Below, one piece after another: positions 41,772-42,329 of a stretch of 42,329 bases of DNA. A program made the position numbers and the translations under genes. Source of the stretch: Virgibacillus_R byunsanensis (GTDB lineage Bacteria > Bacillota > Bacilli > Bacillales > Amphibacillaceae); contig NZ_JBHTKJ010000028.1 of the NCBI RefSeq assembly GCF_042675965.1, positions 1-42,329 of the forward strand. The letters are read 5' to 3'. Below the pieces are notes generated by a model. It made no database searches. It was not told the DNA's origin and was given only the letters and a program-made list of their open reading frames with translations. The number at the start of each line of letters is the position of its first letter. The stretch's first letter is position 1.

Positions 41772-41939
41772 CTAAAAGACCTTCAGTATTAAAAATAAGG
41801 AAAAAAGAATAACAGTAAATACTATACCGCTCAAATATTTTCTCGAGGAGCTTATTTTTTTCTTTTTGAAATATAATCCCATAAAAATGGTGTAAAGCAC
41901 TCCTGCTAGCAAAGAAGTAACAATTGTTTTTGTAATCAA
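41772..41939 (-). CDS. Small membrane protein, 55 residues
   Basis: TTG start seven bases after AGGAGGG, then MITKTIVTSLLAGVLYTIFM, a KKKK-rich turn, and a second hydrophobic stretch FTVILFSLFLILKVF before TAG. Two membrane helices with a positive loop are predicted. The strong ribosome site and clean frame support a real gene. The family is not recognised. Confidence 0.5.
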   Translation of the reverse strand: MITKTIVTSLLAGVLYTIFMGLYFKKKKISSSRKYLSGIVFTVILFSLFLILKVF

Positions 41940-42063
41940 ATTTAATCCCTCCTACAAAGTAACAATATGACCCGATCGCAAGAACATCAGTTCGATCGAT
42001 ACTCTTGTACTAAAGCACCCGTTTGGTTAGTGGAATATATCACAAGATATCACTATTCTAGAA

Positions 42064-42213
42064 TTACACTTTTAAATTCCAAAGCCTACTTAAACCAAAA
42101 ATCAGACAAATAAATGCAATTAATACAATAATTTTTGGAATATATGATAAAAATGCTACAAGTTCTCCCAACGTCATACCCATTATTGGTATTTTATTTT
42201 CAATGATAAGCAT
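42064..42213 (-). CDS. Possible small membrane protein or C-terminal fragment, 49 residues
   Basis: From ATG 42213 it reads MLIIENKIPIMGMTLGELVA, then a hydrophobic segment (IPKIIVLIAFICLIFGLS) and RLWNLKV before TAA. There is no good ribosome site. The frame stays open upstream for ~20 codons (DEVYLFIAPPLIQNYID) without a start. It may therefore be the end of a truncated gene. Confidence 0.35.
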   Translation of the reverse strand: MLIIENKIPIMGMTLGELVAFLSYIPKIIVLIAFICLIFGLSRLWNLKV

Positions 42214-42329
42214 ATCAATATAATTTTGTATCAAAGGGGGTGCTATAAATAAATAAACTTCATCCTGAATTATTCATAGAATTTCTTTGATTACCCAATA
42301 ATGCTTATCTATCAAGCATTCCTTTGATT

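Overview
The window looks like chromosome of a low-GC Gram-positive bacterium of the Bacillaceae (Oceanobacillus/Virgibacillus-like). This rests on strong AGGAGG-type ribosome sites, AT-rich intergenic DNA, Gram-positive lipoprotein signals, a PaiA/PaiB pair and a DHHA1-type alanyl-tRNA editing protein. No rRNA, tRNA, CRISPR array, integrase or intact transposase was seen. The genus is an inference.

Layout. (1) 1-2.8 kb is decaying DNA: the start of an M19-type dipeptidase running off the left edge, two broken nitroreductase genes, and a von Willebrand factor A (vWA) gene whose middle ~490 bp has been inverted in place. (2) 3.5-17.5 kb is a peptide/amide utilisation island. A minus-strand Opp/Dpp ABC operon (binding lipoprotein, alpha/beta hydrolase, permeases B and C, ATPases D and F) diverges from a plus-strand GAF-PucR regulator. 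The regulator is followed by a second, paralogous hydrolase, a sodium:solute symporter and an M20 carbamoylase/amidohydrolase. The island is flanked by direct repeats of the vWA 3' end. (3) 17.6-21 kb holds a vWA fragment, a lone SAP-domain + FokI-like PD-(D/E)XK nuclease, an esterase remnant and a UbiA-family prenyltransferase. (4) 21.2-31 kb holds a YeiH-type exporter, a MarR-paiA-paiB group (paiB frameshifted), a nested inverted-repeat element, and a taurine dissimilation cluster: xsc, a LysR regulator, tpa, ald and a GntR/UTRA regulator. (5) 31.3-38.3 kb holds an MmgE/PrpD protein, a fused TRAP permease, its TAXI binding protein and an argininosuccinate-lyase-superfamily lyase. This reads as uptake plus epimerase plus C-N lyase for an N-substituted aspartate-like compound. 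(6) 38.3-42.3 kb holds a tandemly duplicated promoter/leader (~270 bp, twice), a copy of the UbiA 3' end, an alanyl-tRNA editing gene, a second nested inverted-repeat element and two tiny membrane ORFs.

How the genes work together. Taurine + pyruvate would give sulfoacetaldehyde + alanine (Tpa). Ald would return alanine to pyruvate and ammonium. Xsc would convert sulfoacetaldehyde to acetyl phosphate and sulfite, and the YeiH-type protein could export sulfur oxyanions. The two large catabolic blocks each sit between direct copies of the 3' end of a gene (vWA for 2.8-17.6 kb, UbiA-type for 21.1-39.8 kb). This suggests that both are acquired islands whose insertion duplicated a gene end.
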